The notes below the pieces were generated by a model. The model did not search any database and was not told where the DNA came from. It saw only the letters and a list, made by a program, of their open reading frames with translations. DNA of 64,000 nt from Spirochaetota bacterium (lineage in GTDB: Bacteria; Spirochaetota; UBA4802; JAGODF01): positions 65,167 through 129,166 of the forward strand of contig JARKUF010000009.1 in NCBI GenBank assembly GCA_029974015.1. Reading direction: 5' to 3'. A program made the position numbers and the translations under genes. Below are positions 8,322 through 16,392 of this stretch, piece after piece. Numbering within the stretch: position 1 is the first letter of the stretch; each line of letters opens with the position of its first letter.

Positions 8322-8885
8322 TCACTGCCCCAGCATTCCGCGTTTGAGGCCCGCCTGGACCGGGTTTGGGCCAAGCCATATGGCGTATAATGCTTTTTTA
8401 AACGGCAATCCAGCCGTGGTCCCCACGGTCTTCGTCTGATTCGTGGACTTGGTCCATACGCTGGCGGTAAGGCCGGCGCCGGGCACATAGTTGAGATACA
8501 CCTTGTCGCCCACGGAAAGGTCTGTGGAATCGAAAAGTGAAAGAAACTGTTCGCTCTTGTCGGTGCGATACCCGGAAGCGGCGGACTTTCCAAAACCTTC
8601 GCGCACGGCTTTAATGAATTTTTCCCGGGTGATAAGCCTCGAACTCACCTGCATTATCACCGACATCGGCTCATCGGCATTGATAATTTCTTCGGCGCTT
8701 TTCCCCTTCAGCTCCTGAGGCACATAGAGCGTCGCGTAGTAGACGGACCCGATGACGAACATCGTCCGGCTTCCCGTACCGACCCTCACCATCTCCTTGT
8801 TGCCGAGCCTGAAAGAAAACGCGTCGGACATAAATACCGCGGAACAGAAAAGCATTACGAATACAAAGAGCACTACCTTTTTCAT
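8322..8885 (-). CDS. Secreted chalcone-isomerase-fold protein
   Basis: A 187-residue protein with an N-terminal signal peptide (KKVVLFVFVMLFCSAVFMSD). The mature part carries the bacterial chalcone-isomerase-like domain (Chalcone_3 type): GTGSRTMFVIGSVYYATLYVP, a middle REKFIKAVREGF segment, and GDKVYLNYVPGAG near the C-terminus. Bacterial members are periplasmic, probably bind fatty acids or other lipids, and are not expected to make flavonoids. The ATG at 8885 has a perfect AGGAGG 8 nt upstream, better than the in-frame ATG 15 codons earlier. It is a single gene, divergent from the lipoprotein gene at 9081. Confidence 0.85.
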   Translation of the reverse strand: MKKVVLFVFVMLFCSAVFMSDAFSFRLGNKEMVRVGTGSRTMFVIGSVYYATLYVPQELKGKSAEEIINADEPMSVIMQVSSRLITREKFIKAVREGFGKSAASGYRTDKSEQFLSLFDSTDLSVGDKVYLNYVPGAGLTASVWTKSTNQTKTVGTTAGLPFKKALYAIWLGPNPVQAGLKRGMLGQ

Positions 8886-9080
8886 ATAAGAACCTCCTGT
8901 GGTAAACATCGCTGTTCGATATAAGGGCATATCGCCAGGATATTTTCAAGCAATTATTTTGCCGGAAAGCGTATATATCTCCAGTTCCGGCGTAAAAATG
9001 AACGTCGAAAATTGGAATTATTCGCTTGCTAATTTGTCCCGTCGAATTGATGATGCAAAGCACGTTCAAATCAGGAAGCC

Positions 9081-9803
9081 ATGAACAGAACAAAAAACCG
9101 GACGATATCGGCAATCTTCATCACCCTCCTCCTTCTTCTTTCCTGTACCGTCTGGAACGCCAGGAAGTGGGAAGAACTCCGGGAGCGAGATTTCGTGTTC
9201 ACGCAATTTAAGTACTCCAATTTGAGTGCGGGGAAAAGCCGCGCCCTCTACGCTATGCGTGAATTCCCCTTAAGACCGGTACTTGAAAGCCTCAGGAAAA
9301 AGTATGCCATTACAATCGACTCAACCGAATTTGAGCTGTTCCTCTCCCGGGGCGACCCGGCCCGCATCCGCGAGGAAGGAATCCTCATGACGAACAGCTA
9401 TGTCTGGGACGCCTCAGAAAAAAAAGACCGCCGCGCGGAAATCGAGATAAAGGTTAACTACGGCGACGATATGCGGGTGATGAATTACAGCTATCAGGTT
9501 GTCCTCAAAACCGGAAGTTCCGTGCGCGCGATTTACTTTGACAATGTACCGAAATACGAAGATATAGCGCCGGGGATACTGGCGCACATCGGCTCCGGGG
9601 TTACTATGGAAGGGTACGAACCAGCCGGGTACGCGGCGCCGACGAAGGGCCCCGACAAGGCGGGGCCCATATCGGGGCGGCGCTGGGAAACCGAGGGGCG
9701 CATAAAAGACCAGTTAGATGAGTACATGAAGGCGCTCACGCCGGAAAACAGAAAAAAATTCACGGATGATATGAAACGCCATCTGGACGAGGCGGTGAAA
9801 TAA
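9081..9803 (+). CDS. Uncharacterised lipoprotein
   Basis: A 240-residue protein. The signal sequence ends in a lipobox with Cys22 (LLLLSC), so it is predicted to be membrane-anchored on the periplasmic side. The mature part is rich in charged residues and beta-strand-like stretches (RRAEIEIKVNYGDDMRVMNYSYQVVLKTG), with a helical, Lys-rich C-terminus. No domain is recognised. It stands alone between a divergent secreted protein and a convergent AAA+ gene. Confidence 0.7.
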   Translation: MNRTKNRTISAIFITLLLLLSCTVWNARKWEELRERDFVFTQFKYSNLSAGKSRALYAMREFPLRPVLESLRKKYAITIDSTEFELFLSRGDPARIREEGILMTNSYVWDASEKKDRRAEIEIKVNYGDDMRVMNYSYQVVLKTGSSVRAIYFDNVPKYEDIAPGILAHIGSGVTMEGYEPAGYAAPTKGPDKAGPISGRRWETEGRIKDQLDEYMKALTPENRKKFTDDMKRHLDEAVK

Positions 9804-9854
9804 GCCTTTGCTCCGCGGCCCCGGCTGCATGAAGGCAATATCAGCCGGGCTTCA

Positions 9855-11858
9855 TTAGCTCACTATGTCCTCGCTCTCGGGAATATCCTCCGCCTTGATG
9901 GTACAGAGGACCTCATCGGTGAGAGGTGTAATGGAGGCGATGCGGTTCGCCTGGCGCTCCACAATCTTCTCGAAGATATTGCGCACAAGCCTTCCATTGC
10001 CGAAACTCCTGTCCCGAAGGGAATGGTAAAATTCCAGCAGCGACATCATCTTCTTCCTCGCCTCCTCATCGACTGTAAAGGCCGCGTTCTTGATGAAGAT
10101 GTCGAAAATCCGTATGAGCTCATCCGGTGTGTAATGATCAAAATAGAAGTACCTGCTGAAACGCGACTTGAGACCGGGGTTGGAGTTGATGAAACGCTGC
10201 ATCTCATCGGTGTACCCGGCCACGATGACCACCAGGCGGTCGCGGTGGTCCTCCATGCGCTTGAGGACCGTGTCGATGACTTCCTGGCCGAAATCGCGCC
10301 CGGCGCTTTCCTCCGGCGCCAGGGTATAGGCCTCGTCTATAAAGAGGACCCCGTCCAGCGCCTTCTGGACCACCTCGTCCACCTTGATGGCGGTCTGCCC
10401 TACATAGCCCGCCACAAGTCCGGCCCTGTCCGTCTCCACCAGTTGCCCCTTTTTAAGAAGCCCCAGGGCGCGGTATACTTTTCCCAGATGGCGGGCAATG
10501 GTGGTTTTTCCGGTCCCAGGAGGGCCATAAAACACGCTGTGAAGGGAAAGCGGCGTCCGCGGAAGGTTTCTCTCTTCGCGCGCCTTCTGCACTTTGATGA
10601 GGTTCACGAAGGTCCCGATTTCTTCCTTGATCTTATTCATCCCCACCAGATCATTGATCTTCTCCATCACCTCTTCGAGGGTCTCCTCTTTATCGGCCGG
10701 TTTATCTTCCGATGACATGTCGTCCTCACCCTTGCGGTAGATGAGGGAGCGTATCTCGAGGAGCCGCTCCTCCTCCCGGGCGTCCATGGCGCCGTCGGCC
10801 TTCATGAGGCACTGGGCGAAGGAATAATAAGTCTGGGCGAGGCGGTCGAAATGCCCCGTACCATGGTTCGCGTCAAATCGGCGGGCATGGGAAAGCGAAG
10901 TGAGTGAAGCACCGTCGACTTTCACATTTTCTTTTTTCATGTATCGTGAAATATTGTCCCAGTAATTCGTCAGGGAATCGCGATAATGGAGGGGAAAGGA
11001 ATCGAAGTCGAAGATGGCCCTGGCGAGTTTTTCAACTTCCGGAGATCCCTCAGGGTTCATCGGCATGATGACGGATGTAATAAAAAGGAGCTCCTGGTCC
11101 GACATGGTCCCGTCGGCCATGCTGGCGAGGGAAGCGAGGATGATGAGGTCGTTGATCACTTTCTTTTTGAAATCCGGGTCCCCGGCGTAAAGCTCCATTC
11201 CCATCACGGCTTTTGATATCTTTTTGGCTTCCGTGAAAAGAAAATTCAGTCCGCTCATCTCGTCGATAATGCCGCCATTTTGCCCTCCTGTGGGAATTTC
11301 CTTCCTGATGTTTTCCAGGAAATCGGCGGCCCCGGTCCTCTCCATAAAAAGGCCGGTCATAGCATCGAGAACAGAGGACGAGGCCTTTTCCTCGAAGGGC
11401 GCGTTCCCGCCTTCTATCTCCCTTATGCGGTCCGTGAATTTTTTTACTGCCGCCTCATTGGCGAAGGTCTTGAAAGCGACTTTTCCCCGTGGGAGGGCAA
11501 TGGAAATTTTCACCGATGAAAAACTTTTGTTATGCTCAATGGCCTTTATGTCGCCATAGGGGATTTCCTCGTACGCGGCCCTGGAAGAGTCCCCTGCCAC
11601 AAAAAGTAGGCGCTTGCTCGTAATGACCAGCACCCCCGCAACGCCGAGCCCCGGCCCGATAAAGGCAGTACCCTCGTAGAGCCCGTCTAAAAGGTCGATG
11701 ATCATCTCGTCATTTCGGAGGGCCTTCTCCAGGCCCCGGAGGATGTTCTTCTTATTGGACACCAGAAGCCAGTTGTGGAGGTCGGATAGCTGATTTTTGA
11801 TAATAGTAATTGATGCCATGGGATTGTCCAGTATGATGGTATGGTGATGATTCCGCAA
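9855..11858 (-). CDS. CbxX/CfxQ-type AAA+ ATPase with N-terminal PH-like and TerB-like domains
   Basis: A 667-residue protein. Residues ~50-148 look like a bacterial PH (YokE-type) domain (VLVITSKRLLFVAGD, then YGDIKAIEHNKS). Residues ~215-375 carry two TerB-like motifs (LASLASMADGTMSDQEL and AQCLMKADGAMDAREEE). Residues ~400-660 form a CbbX-like AAA+ module with Walker A GPPGTGKT (445-452), pore-loop region AGYVGQTA, Walker B GVLFIDEAYTL and an arginine-finger region. Relatives remodel proteins, for example CbbX on Rubisco, but no Rubisco is here. The start is TTG at 11858, chosen because GGAGG stands 6-7 nt upstream; an ATG 13 codons later lacks this. Confidence 0.8.
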   Translation of the reverse strand: MRNHHHTIILDNPMASITIIKNQLSDLHNWLLVSNKKNILRGLEKALRNDEMIIDLLDGLYEGTAFIGPGLGVAGVLVITSKRLLFVAGDSSRAAYEEIPYGDIKAIEHNKSFSSVKISIALPRGKVAFKTFANEAAVKKFTDRIREIEGGNAPFEEKASSSVLDAMTGLFMERTGAADFLENIRKEIPTGGQNGGIIDEMSGLNFLFTEAKKISKAVMGMELYAGDPDFKKKVINDLIILASLASMADGTMSDQELLFITSVIMPMNPEGSPEVEKLARAIFDFDSFPLHYRDSLTNYWDNISRYMKKENVKVDGASLTSLSHARRFDANHGTGHFDRLAQTYYSFAQCLMKADGAMDAREEERLLEIRSLIYRKGEDDMSSEDKPADKEETLEEVMEKINDLVGMNKIKEEIGTFVNLIKVQKAREERNLPRTPLSLHSVFYGPPGTGKTTIARHLGKVYRALGLLKKGQLVETDRAGLVAGYVGQTAIKVDEVVQKALDGVLFIDEAYTLAPEESAGRDFGQEVIDTVLKRMEDHRDRLVVIVAGYTDEMQRFINSNPGLKSRFSRYFYFDHYTPDELIRIFDIFIKNAAFTVDEEARKKMMSLLEFYHSLRDRSFGNGRLVRNIFEKIVERQANRIASITPLTDEVLCTIKAEDIPESEDIVS

Positions 11859-11960
11859 TGTACACCTCCAGATCGATACGTCAAATGTAATATGGGCATG
11901 GAGGGGCGAATCCTCCTAAAAAGCGGGACGCGGGCCGGGGTGTTTTGGGGAGGGGAAAGG

Positions 11961-12428
11961 CTATTCGGGGAAGATTTTTGATGGTATGGGGGGGATGTTC
12001 CAGTATATTCGCCAGCAAACGGCGTTTTCAACCTCCTCACAAATGATTGCATAAGCATGAAAGAAATAGTTATCGGTAATTCCAGGCCTTCTTCCCTTGC
12101 TATCTATAAGCATTATCTCTTCAAGGTATTCACTAATGGCAAACGCCAGCAAACCCGAAACAGAGGACTTAAAAAAATTCCTCATATCGATGCAGAACTC
12201 ATAATCCTTTTTCCCGTACCTCACATGCAGCCTCCGCCATGACTTTCCTGCTGCCTTTTTCTGATATCGCACGGCACGCCAGTTTTTCGCCATTTTCCCA
12301 TGTTCCCTCATAAGCCTTTGTAAAAGCGCCATCGCCATTTCAGACCTTGAGACTCCAGCTTTTTTTGCCGACTTATCGAGCTTTTTCGCGGCATCTTCCC
12401 CCAGGTGTATTGTCGTATCTATTCCCAT
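11961..12428 (-). CDS. Ribbon-helix-helix-like protein of unknown function
   Basis: A 155-residue protein. The first ~45 residues have the pattern of a ribbon-helix-helix DNA-binding or antitoxin domain: a short strand (TTIHLGEDAAKKLDKSAKKA) followed by GVSRSEMAMALLQRLM. The remaining ~110 residues are not recognised; they include RRLHVRYGKKDYEFCIDMR and a moderately hydrophobic helix FFKSSVSGLLAFAISEYL. No toxin gene is adjacent: the next gene downstream is the AAA+ ATPase, 102 bp away on the same strand. AGGAT precedes the ATG. Confidence 0.65.
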   Translation of the reverse strand: MGIDTTIHLGEDAAKKLDKSAKKAGVSRSEMAMALLQRLMREHGKMAKNWRAVRYQKKAAGKSWRRLHVRYGKKDYEFCIDMRNFFKSSVSGLLAFAISEYLEEIMLIDSKGRRPGITDNYFFHAYAIICEEVENAVCWRIYWNIPPIPSKIFPE

Positions 12429-12794
12429 ATCCTATTCCCCCTTAAAGCCTCAATATCAGCCTTGTACATTAATACGAAAAAAACCCGGGGTTTATGAAAA
12501 ATTTTCTTTTCCTAAAACAAACAGCAAACCAAGGGGATCACAACGTACTAAATAACCGCGACGGGAATATTCTTGATAAGGCAACCTCTACTCATGCTTC
12601 ACACCCGCTGAAGCCGTGCGGGAAGCATAAGTCCTTATTATGAAAGTAATTACAATGTCTGGATTCAGCTCCCGACCGCAAGGAAAACGCTTGCAAATTT
12701 TAACTCGTTTTTTACCGTTTTCTGCGTATAGCCCCAGGGAGAAACGCTCCATCGGCGGCTATGGTTTCAATTCAATCACCCTGGACAATCAACC
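12429..12794. other. Intergenic region with degenerate repeat relics
   Basis: 366 bp without a gene. About 12578-12632 (AAGGCAACCTC, then an imperfect GCTTC...GAAGC hairpin) and 12638-12708 (TGTCTGGATTCAG) recall the right and central parts of the dispersed repeat, in opposite orientations and heavily eroded. No promoter pair was clear. Confidence 0.35.
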
Positions 12795-13742
12795 ATGAAG
12801 AGCGTATGGGCCGAGGTATCCCGCCCTATAATTTCAACTGTCGCCATAGCTCTGGCGGCAATCTTATGCGCCTTCTCCTCGTGCCAGTCCCAGGAGCCCC
12901 GCAAGGACGAAGACCTCCCATATCTTAAAAAGGAGTTCGATCTTGACGTACGCTGGGGGGCCTCCCCCCGCACGGTCATTCAGCGGCTTTTCTCCATTGC
13001 AAATCTCAGCTCAACTGACGTATTCTATGATCTTGGAAGCGGTGACGGCCGGGTGGTCATTGAGGCGGTAAAACGGTTTGGTCTCAGGGGCAAGGGCGTA
13101 GATATCGATCCGGCGAGGATCATCCAAAGCAGGGAACGGGCCGTTAAAGAAGGAGTTTCCGACAAAGCGACGTTTATCAACGAAAGTTTTTTCGACACCG
13201 ATTTCTCGGACGCCACGGTGGTTTTCGCGTTCCTTAATAACACCCTAAACAAGCAGCTTCGGCCCCGTTTCCTCCGACTTTTGAAACCAGGCACGAGGAT
13301 CATCATGCACACCCACGACTCCGGAGAATGGGAACCCGATTTTTCCGAATCGGTCAAATGCCACTGTATTAACAGCGGAAAATTCGAATGTTACAGAACC
13401 GTCCGGCTTTACATCGTGCCCGCCAACGTAACCGGGACATGGGAATGGAGAGACGGATCCCCCGTCTCCATGAAGATCATCCAGAACTTTCAGAAACCAA
13501 AAGGGACCCTCTCCGACGGCAAAGAAATTTTTCGAATAAAAAAGATGAAAATCCAGGGTGAACACATCAGCTTTTCGGTCGAAATAAAACACAGGGGTAA
13601 AAAAGCGGAAGCGTGCTACACCGGCATTGTGAACGACCATTTCATCACAGGTACTATTACGGAAAAATCGCCAACATCAACAATATATAAAAATTGGGAA
13701 GCAAAAAGAGACCCTGCAACATGGACGCCCATTGACAGATAA
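12795..13742 (+). CDS. SAM-methyltransferase-fold lipoprotein
   Basis: A 315-residue protein. The N-terminus is a signal sequence with a lipobox at Cys30 (CAFSSC). Residues ~50-200 form a class I methyltransferase fold: motif I DVFYDLGSGDGRVVIEAV, an acidic GVDIDPARI strand, then ATVVFAFLNNTLN and LKPGTRIIMHTHD. The last ~110 residues form a beta-rich unit (VTGTWEWRDGSPVSMKI) that looks like a separate ligand-binding or lipocalin-like part. The combination is odd, because SAM is cytoplasmic while a lipoprotein faces the periplasm. Either the signal is not cleaved or exported, or the fold serves another purpose. Confidence 0.75.
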   Translation: MKSVWAEVSRPIISTVAIALAAILCAFSSCQSQEPRKDEDLPYLKKEFDLDVRWGASPRTVIQRLFSIANLSSTDVFYDLGSGDGRVVIEAVKRFGLRGKGVDIDPARIIQSRERAVKEGVSDKATFINESFFDTDFSDATVVFAFLNNTLNKQLRPRFLRLLKPGTRIIMHTHDSGEWEPDFSESVKCHCINSGKFECYRTVRLYIVPANVTGTWEWRDGSPVSMKIIQNFQKPKGTLSDGKEIFRIKKMKIQGEHISFSVEIKHRGKKAEACYTGIVNDHFITGTITEKSPTSTIYKNWEAKRDPATWTPIDR

Positions 13743-13832
13743 TTTACTGGGGTTACTCTTAAAAACCTTGACAGAAATTTGCCGTTAAAAAATAGTCCTC
13801 CAAATCAACCATTGGAGTGTTTGGGCTTAAAG

Positions 13833-14036
13833 ATGAGGCTTATTTTACTATCATTTTGTCTGGCGGCCATTTCCCTGGCGGGTTGCATATCACTGGGACA
13901 GCTTCCTAACTCCGGATATACCAGGGCCATCGAACATTCCCATTATCTCATCCCCTCGGCGGATGAGCGAGGCGGCCTTGAAAACGACCGGGCCAATGTA
14001 ATTTACCAGATTTCCGTCCCCTTTTACAAATGGTAG
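13833..14036 (+). CDS. Small lipoprotein
   Basis: A 67-residue protein with a clear lipoprotein signal (LILLSFCLAAISLAGC) and a short hydrophilic tail that ends VPFYKW. No domain is recognised. The frame opens 18 codons earlier, but the ATG at 13833 immediately precedes the signal and is preferred; the ribosome-binding site is weak in either case. It lies 90 bp downstream of the methyltransferase-like lipoprotein gene and may share its transcript. Confidence 0.55.
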   Translation: MRLILLSFCLAAISLAGCISLGQLPNSGYTRAIEHSHYLIPSADERGGLENDRANVIYQISVPFYKW

Positions 14037-14043
14037 CTCTCTG

Positions 14044-15033
14044 CTAGTTTTTCCCGTGGTGTGAGAAATACTTCATAAACTGCGCCTGCTCATAATGGAG
14101 CGGGTCATCTATGTTTTTCTGGTTAAGGCGCCCTCTGAAATCATCGATCTTTTTAAAACCATGGGTGCCCATCCACGCTGTAAGATCTTCCAGCATAACA
14201 CCTATGTAATTTGCCCCGTTTTTATAGATGGCCGTAGCCACATGGGCTGATGCGGCCCCGGCCAGAAGTACCTTCGCCAGGGCAGAACCGGTGTGGATCC
14301 CCGTTGAAGCCGACATATCGCATTTCACTTTCCCGGCTAAAATCCCTATCCAACGCAGGGGAAGTGCGAGATCCTCCGGATTGGTGTAGACCGGCATGGC
14401 CGTCATGGTAAGTGTTTTTAAGTCGATATCGGGGCTGTAAAACCTGTTGAAGAGCACAAGTCCACTGATTCCAGTGTTCGAAAGGGCCGCCATAAAATGG
14501 GCCATCCCGGAAAACTGGTGTCCTATCTTGAGGGAAATGGGAATCGTCACCAACTTTTTCACGTCGGCAACGATATCAAAATAACGCTTCTCGATGTTCT
14601 CGCTATTGTACTTCGGGTCAGAGGGCATGATGAAGATGTTCAGCTCCAGGGCGTCTGCCCCTGCGTCCTGGAGGGCCTTAGCGTAGGAGGTCCACTCACC
14701 TGTGGATACGCAATTAACGCTGGCAATGACCGGTATCGACACCGCCTTTTTTGCACCCTCGATTAGTTTCAGATAGTTGCCCACATTCTCCTCGCGGACA
14801 TAGTACCGCATGTAATCCGAAGCCTCGCCGTAATTGTTTACAATGGCGCCAGACCCCGACATGGACGATATCTGCATGAGTATTTCTTCCTCAAAGAGGG
14901 ACTTCAGGGCCACGGCGCCCGCCCCGGAATCCGCCATAAGCTTTACACCTTCCACGGTGCCTGTCATCCCCGAGCTCCCAACAATAATCGGGTTTCTCAG
15001 CTCAAGCCCCATGAACCGCGTAGTTAGATCCAT
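14044..15033 (-). CDS. Dihydroorotate-dehydrogenase-like FMN protein
   Basis: A 329-residue TIM-barrel protein of the DHOD-like group: MDLTTRFMGLELRNPIIVGS at the start, VIASVNCVSTGEW, ADALELNIFIMPSD, ISLKIGHQFSG and SASTGIHTGSALAKVLLAGA for FMN phosphate binding. Where true PyrD has a catalytic Cys or Ser in an N-x-S/C-P-N loop, this reads NIFIMPSD, so orotate synthesis is unlikely; members of this group have no settled function. The start at 15033 has GGAGGGG just upstream; the ATG 12 nt earlier lies inside that site. It is the last gene of a MarR - YgbA - DHOD-like set. Confidence 0.8.
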   Translation of the reverse strand: MDLTTRFMGLELRNPIIVGSSGMTGTVEGVKLMADSGAGAVALKSLFEEEILMQISSMSGSGAIVNNYGEASDYMRYYVREENVGNYLKLIEGAKKAVSIPVIASVNCVSTGEWTSYAKALQDAGADALELNIFIMPSDPKYNSENIEKRYFDIVADVKKLVTIPISLKIGHQFSGMAHFMAALSNTGISGLVLFNRFYSPDIDLKTLTMTAMPVYTNPEDLALPLRWIGILAGKVKCDMSASTGIHTGSALAKVLLAGAASAHVATAIYKNGANYIGVMLEDLTAWMGTHGFKKIDDFRGRLNQKNIDDPLHYEQAQFMKYFSHHGKN

Positions 15034-15046
15034 GTCCCCTCCCATT

Positions 15047-15400
15047 TTAAAAAAGATATTTTTTTATAAGCCCCAGTTTACCGTGACGTATGAGGTACAT
15101 GCCCGAAAAACGCATAACTTTACGTATCTTTTCTCGGTACTCAGGCTTGTAGCAGTGGGTTTCGCATTTTTTACAGCTCGGCTTCGGTTCGTAGGGGCAG
15201 ATGAGGCGCATGCTCCCGGCATACATGAGCAGTTTACGGCAATCGTCGCAGAGCCGTACATTCCTTTCCCCTAAGGCCTCGCCAATTTTTGCTCCTGCAA
15301 CTGCCTCGACGCTTCCTTCGTGATGTTCCCGACAATACAGTTCAATTAAATCCGCCAAGATCCCTATGTCTTTCGCGGCCTTTTCGTTCACTGTGTCCAT
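15047..15400 (-). CDS. ygbA: YgbA family protein (nitrous oxide-stimulated promoter family)
   Basis: A 117-residue protein matching the YgbA_NO family: ELYCREHHEG near the N-terminus, VRLCDDCRKLLMYA in the middle, then CPYEPKPSCKKCETHCYKPEYREKIRKVMRF. The cysteines (CxxC, single C, CxxCxxHC) are likely to bind a metal or Fe-S cluster. In enterobacteria ygbA is induced by nitric oxide and controlled by NsrR; its molecular role is not settled. It sits 13 bp before the DHOD-like gene and 30 bp after the MarR regulator, so the three are probably one operon. Confidence 0.85.
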   Translation of the reverse strand: MDTVNEKAAKDIGILADLIELYCREHHEGSVEAVAGAKIGEALGERNVRLCDDCRKLLMYAGSMRLICPYEPKPSCKKCETHCYKPEYREKIRKVMRFSGMYLIRHGKLGLIKKYLF

Positions 15401-15430
15401 AGTGCATAAACCTTTGCCTTCTTTCCCTCA

Positions 15431-16018
15431 TCACCCGGCGCTTTTGGACCGCCAGGCGGTGCATCCCATGTCGATTCCTCCATCCCCGAACTCCCGCCCC
15501 GTGAGGGCGCACCTATGTACGTCATCTCCGGGCATGAAGTTCTCGCAAACCGTACACATCCTCGCAACGGACACCACGCCCCCGTCAAAAAGCTTCTCTA
15601 TAAGTGCAGTGAAAAATCCAAGGGCTTTCTCCTTTTCATTTTCCGTGAAAGCCCCGAGCGCCTCCTCCAGCACATGGCGCCATCCTCCCAGAGATGCGAG
15701 TTTTCTTCGCCCCTTGGCAGTGAGAAACAGGGTGGCGGAGCGCTTGTCCTCGGAGTTGGTCCTCCTTGAAATAAAGCCCTTGCTTTCCAGTGGCCCCAGG
15801 GCGCCGCTCACCGTGGGCTTCGTGAGATCGTACTCTCTGGAAAGGGCGCTTACAGTGCATAATTCCGGGGAAAACCTTCCTAAGTGGTCGAGGAATTGCA
15901 TTTGAATCGGCGACAGCTTCTCCCTCGTAGACACCTCCCAGACAAGGCTCCTTCTGGCCTGGCAAATCTTGTCCAAGGCCGATACGATCCTTCCCTCGAT
16001 CTTTCCGCTCTCTTCCAT
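15431..16018 (-). CDS. MarR-family regulator with a C-terminal cysteine cluster
   Basis: A 195-residue protein. Residues ~30-140 form a MarR winged helix: SPIQMQFLDHLGRF, recognition helix region LTKPTVSGALGPLESKGFI, wing RRTNSEDKRSATLFLTAKG. The extra C-terminal ~40 residues contain CTVC, then C in HRCALTG and C in DMGCTAW, a four-cysteine pattern suited to a metal or Fe-S site and absent from ordinary MarR proteins. It probably controls the ygbA and DHOD-like genes in response to a redox or nitrosative signal (inference). The start is ATG 16018; GTG 16024 is equally possible. Confidence 0.85.
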   Translation of the reverse strand: MEESGKIEGRIVSALDKICQARRSLVWEVSTREKLSPIQMQFLDHLGRFSPELCTVSALSREYDLTKPTVSGALGPLESKGFISRRTNSEDKRSATLFLTAKGRRKLASLGGWRHVLEEALGAFTENEKEKALGFFTALIEKLFDGGVVSVARMCTVCENFMPGDDVHRCALTGREFGDGGIDMGCTAWRSKSAG

Positions 16019-16035
16019 GGCCACACCGAATATAT

Positions 16036-16157
16036 TAAGACAACCTCTGATTTTTTAGTTTTTCACGCACCCCGAAGACGGGCGTAAAAACCTAAGCGAC
16101 GAGTTTGCAAGTAATTGCAATATATGGAGACTCTGAAAATAGTTTTTAGAATTTCCC
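16036..16157 (-). repeat. Degenerate copy of the dispersed hairpin repeat
   Basis: Read on the minus strand this aligns along its length with the copy at 31384-31507. For example GAGTTTGCAAGTAATTGCAA here corresponds to GAGTATGTCAGTAGTTTCAA there (reverse complement). The GC-rich hairpin is eroded to CACGCACC...GACGGGCG. It lies just upstream of the marR start. Confidence 0.5.
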
Positions 16158-16257
16158 TTAAACTAATTAGGATTTCTAACAATATTGGCCCTCCCCTTTG
16201 AAAAAATCAAGAAATTTTATTTGCCCTATTTCCGTTTTTATCTCACAGTAGAAAACC

Positions 16258-16347
16258 TTAAGGCAAACTCTAATAATTAGGTTTTCCCGAGTATGCCAGC
16301 AGTTAAAATTCATGGGGACCTCAGGATTTTAATTTTTAGAAGCCCCT
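16258..16347 (-). repeat. Dispersed hairpin repeat, internally deleted copy
   Basis: It begins AAGGCAAACTC and runs through TTAGGTTTTCCCG, after which one arm and the loop of the GC-rich hairpin are missing. It continues with GAGTATGCCAGCAGTTAAAA and the AT-rich hairpin (GGGGACC...TAGAAGCCCC). Similarity to the copies at 21 and 31 kb is strong. It lies between marR and the divergent EEP gene; the whole 16019-16392 gap holds no gene. Confidence 0.7.
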
Positions 16348-16392
16348 TTAATTTTTGAGATTTCTCTTACCGCTAATATTGATGGGTATTTC

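Noticed and set aside
11961-12428. Toxin-antitoxin pair
   Set aside because: Only a ribbon-helix-helix-like protein is seen; no small toxin gene adjoins it.
14044-15033. Annotation as pyrD
   Set aside because: The catalytic N-x-S/C-P-N loop is replaced by NIFIMPSD, so dihydroorotate oxidation is not supported.
16105-16120. Palindrome TTGCAA-GTAA-TTGCAA upstream of marR as a MarR operator
   Set aside because: It falls inside a degenerate copy of the dispersed repeat and aligns base by base with non-palindromic sequence in other copies, so the symmetry may be accidental.
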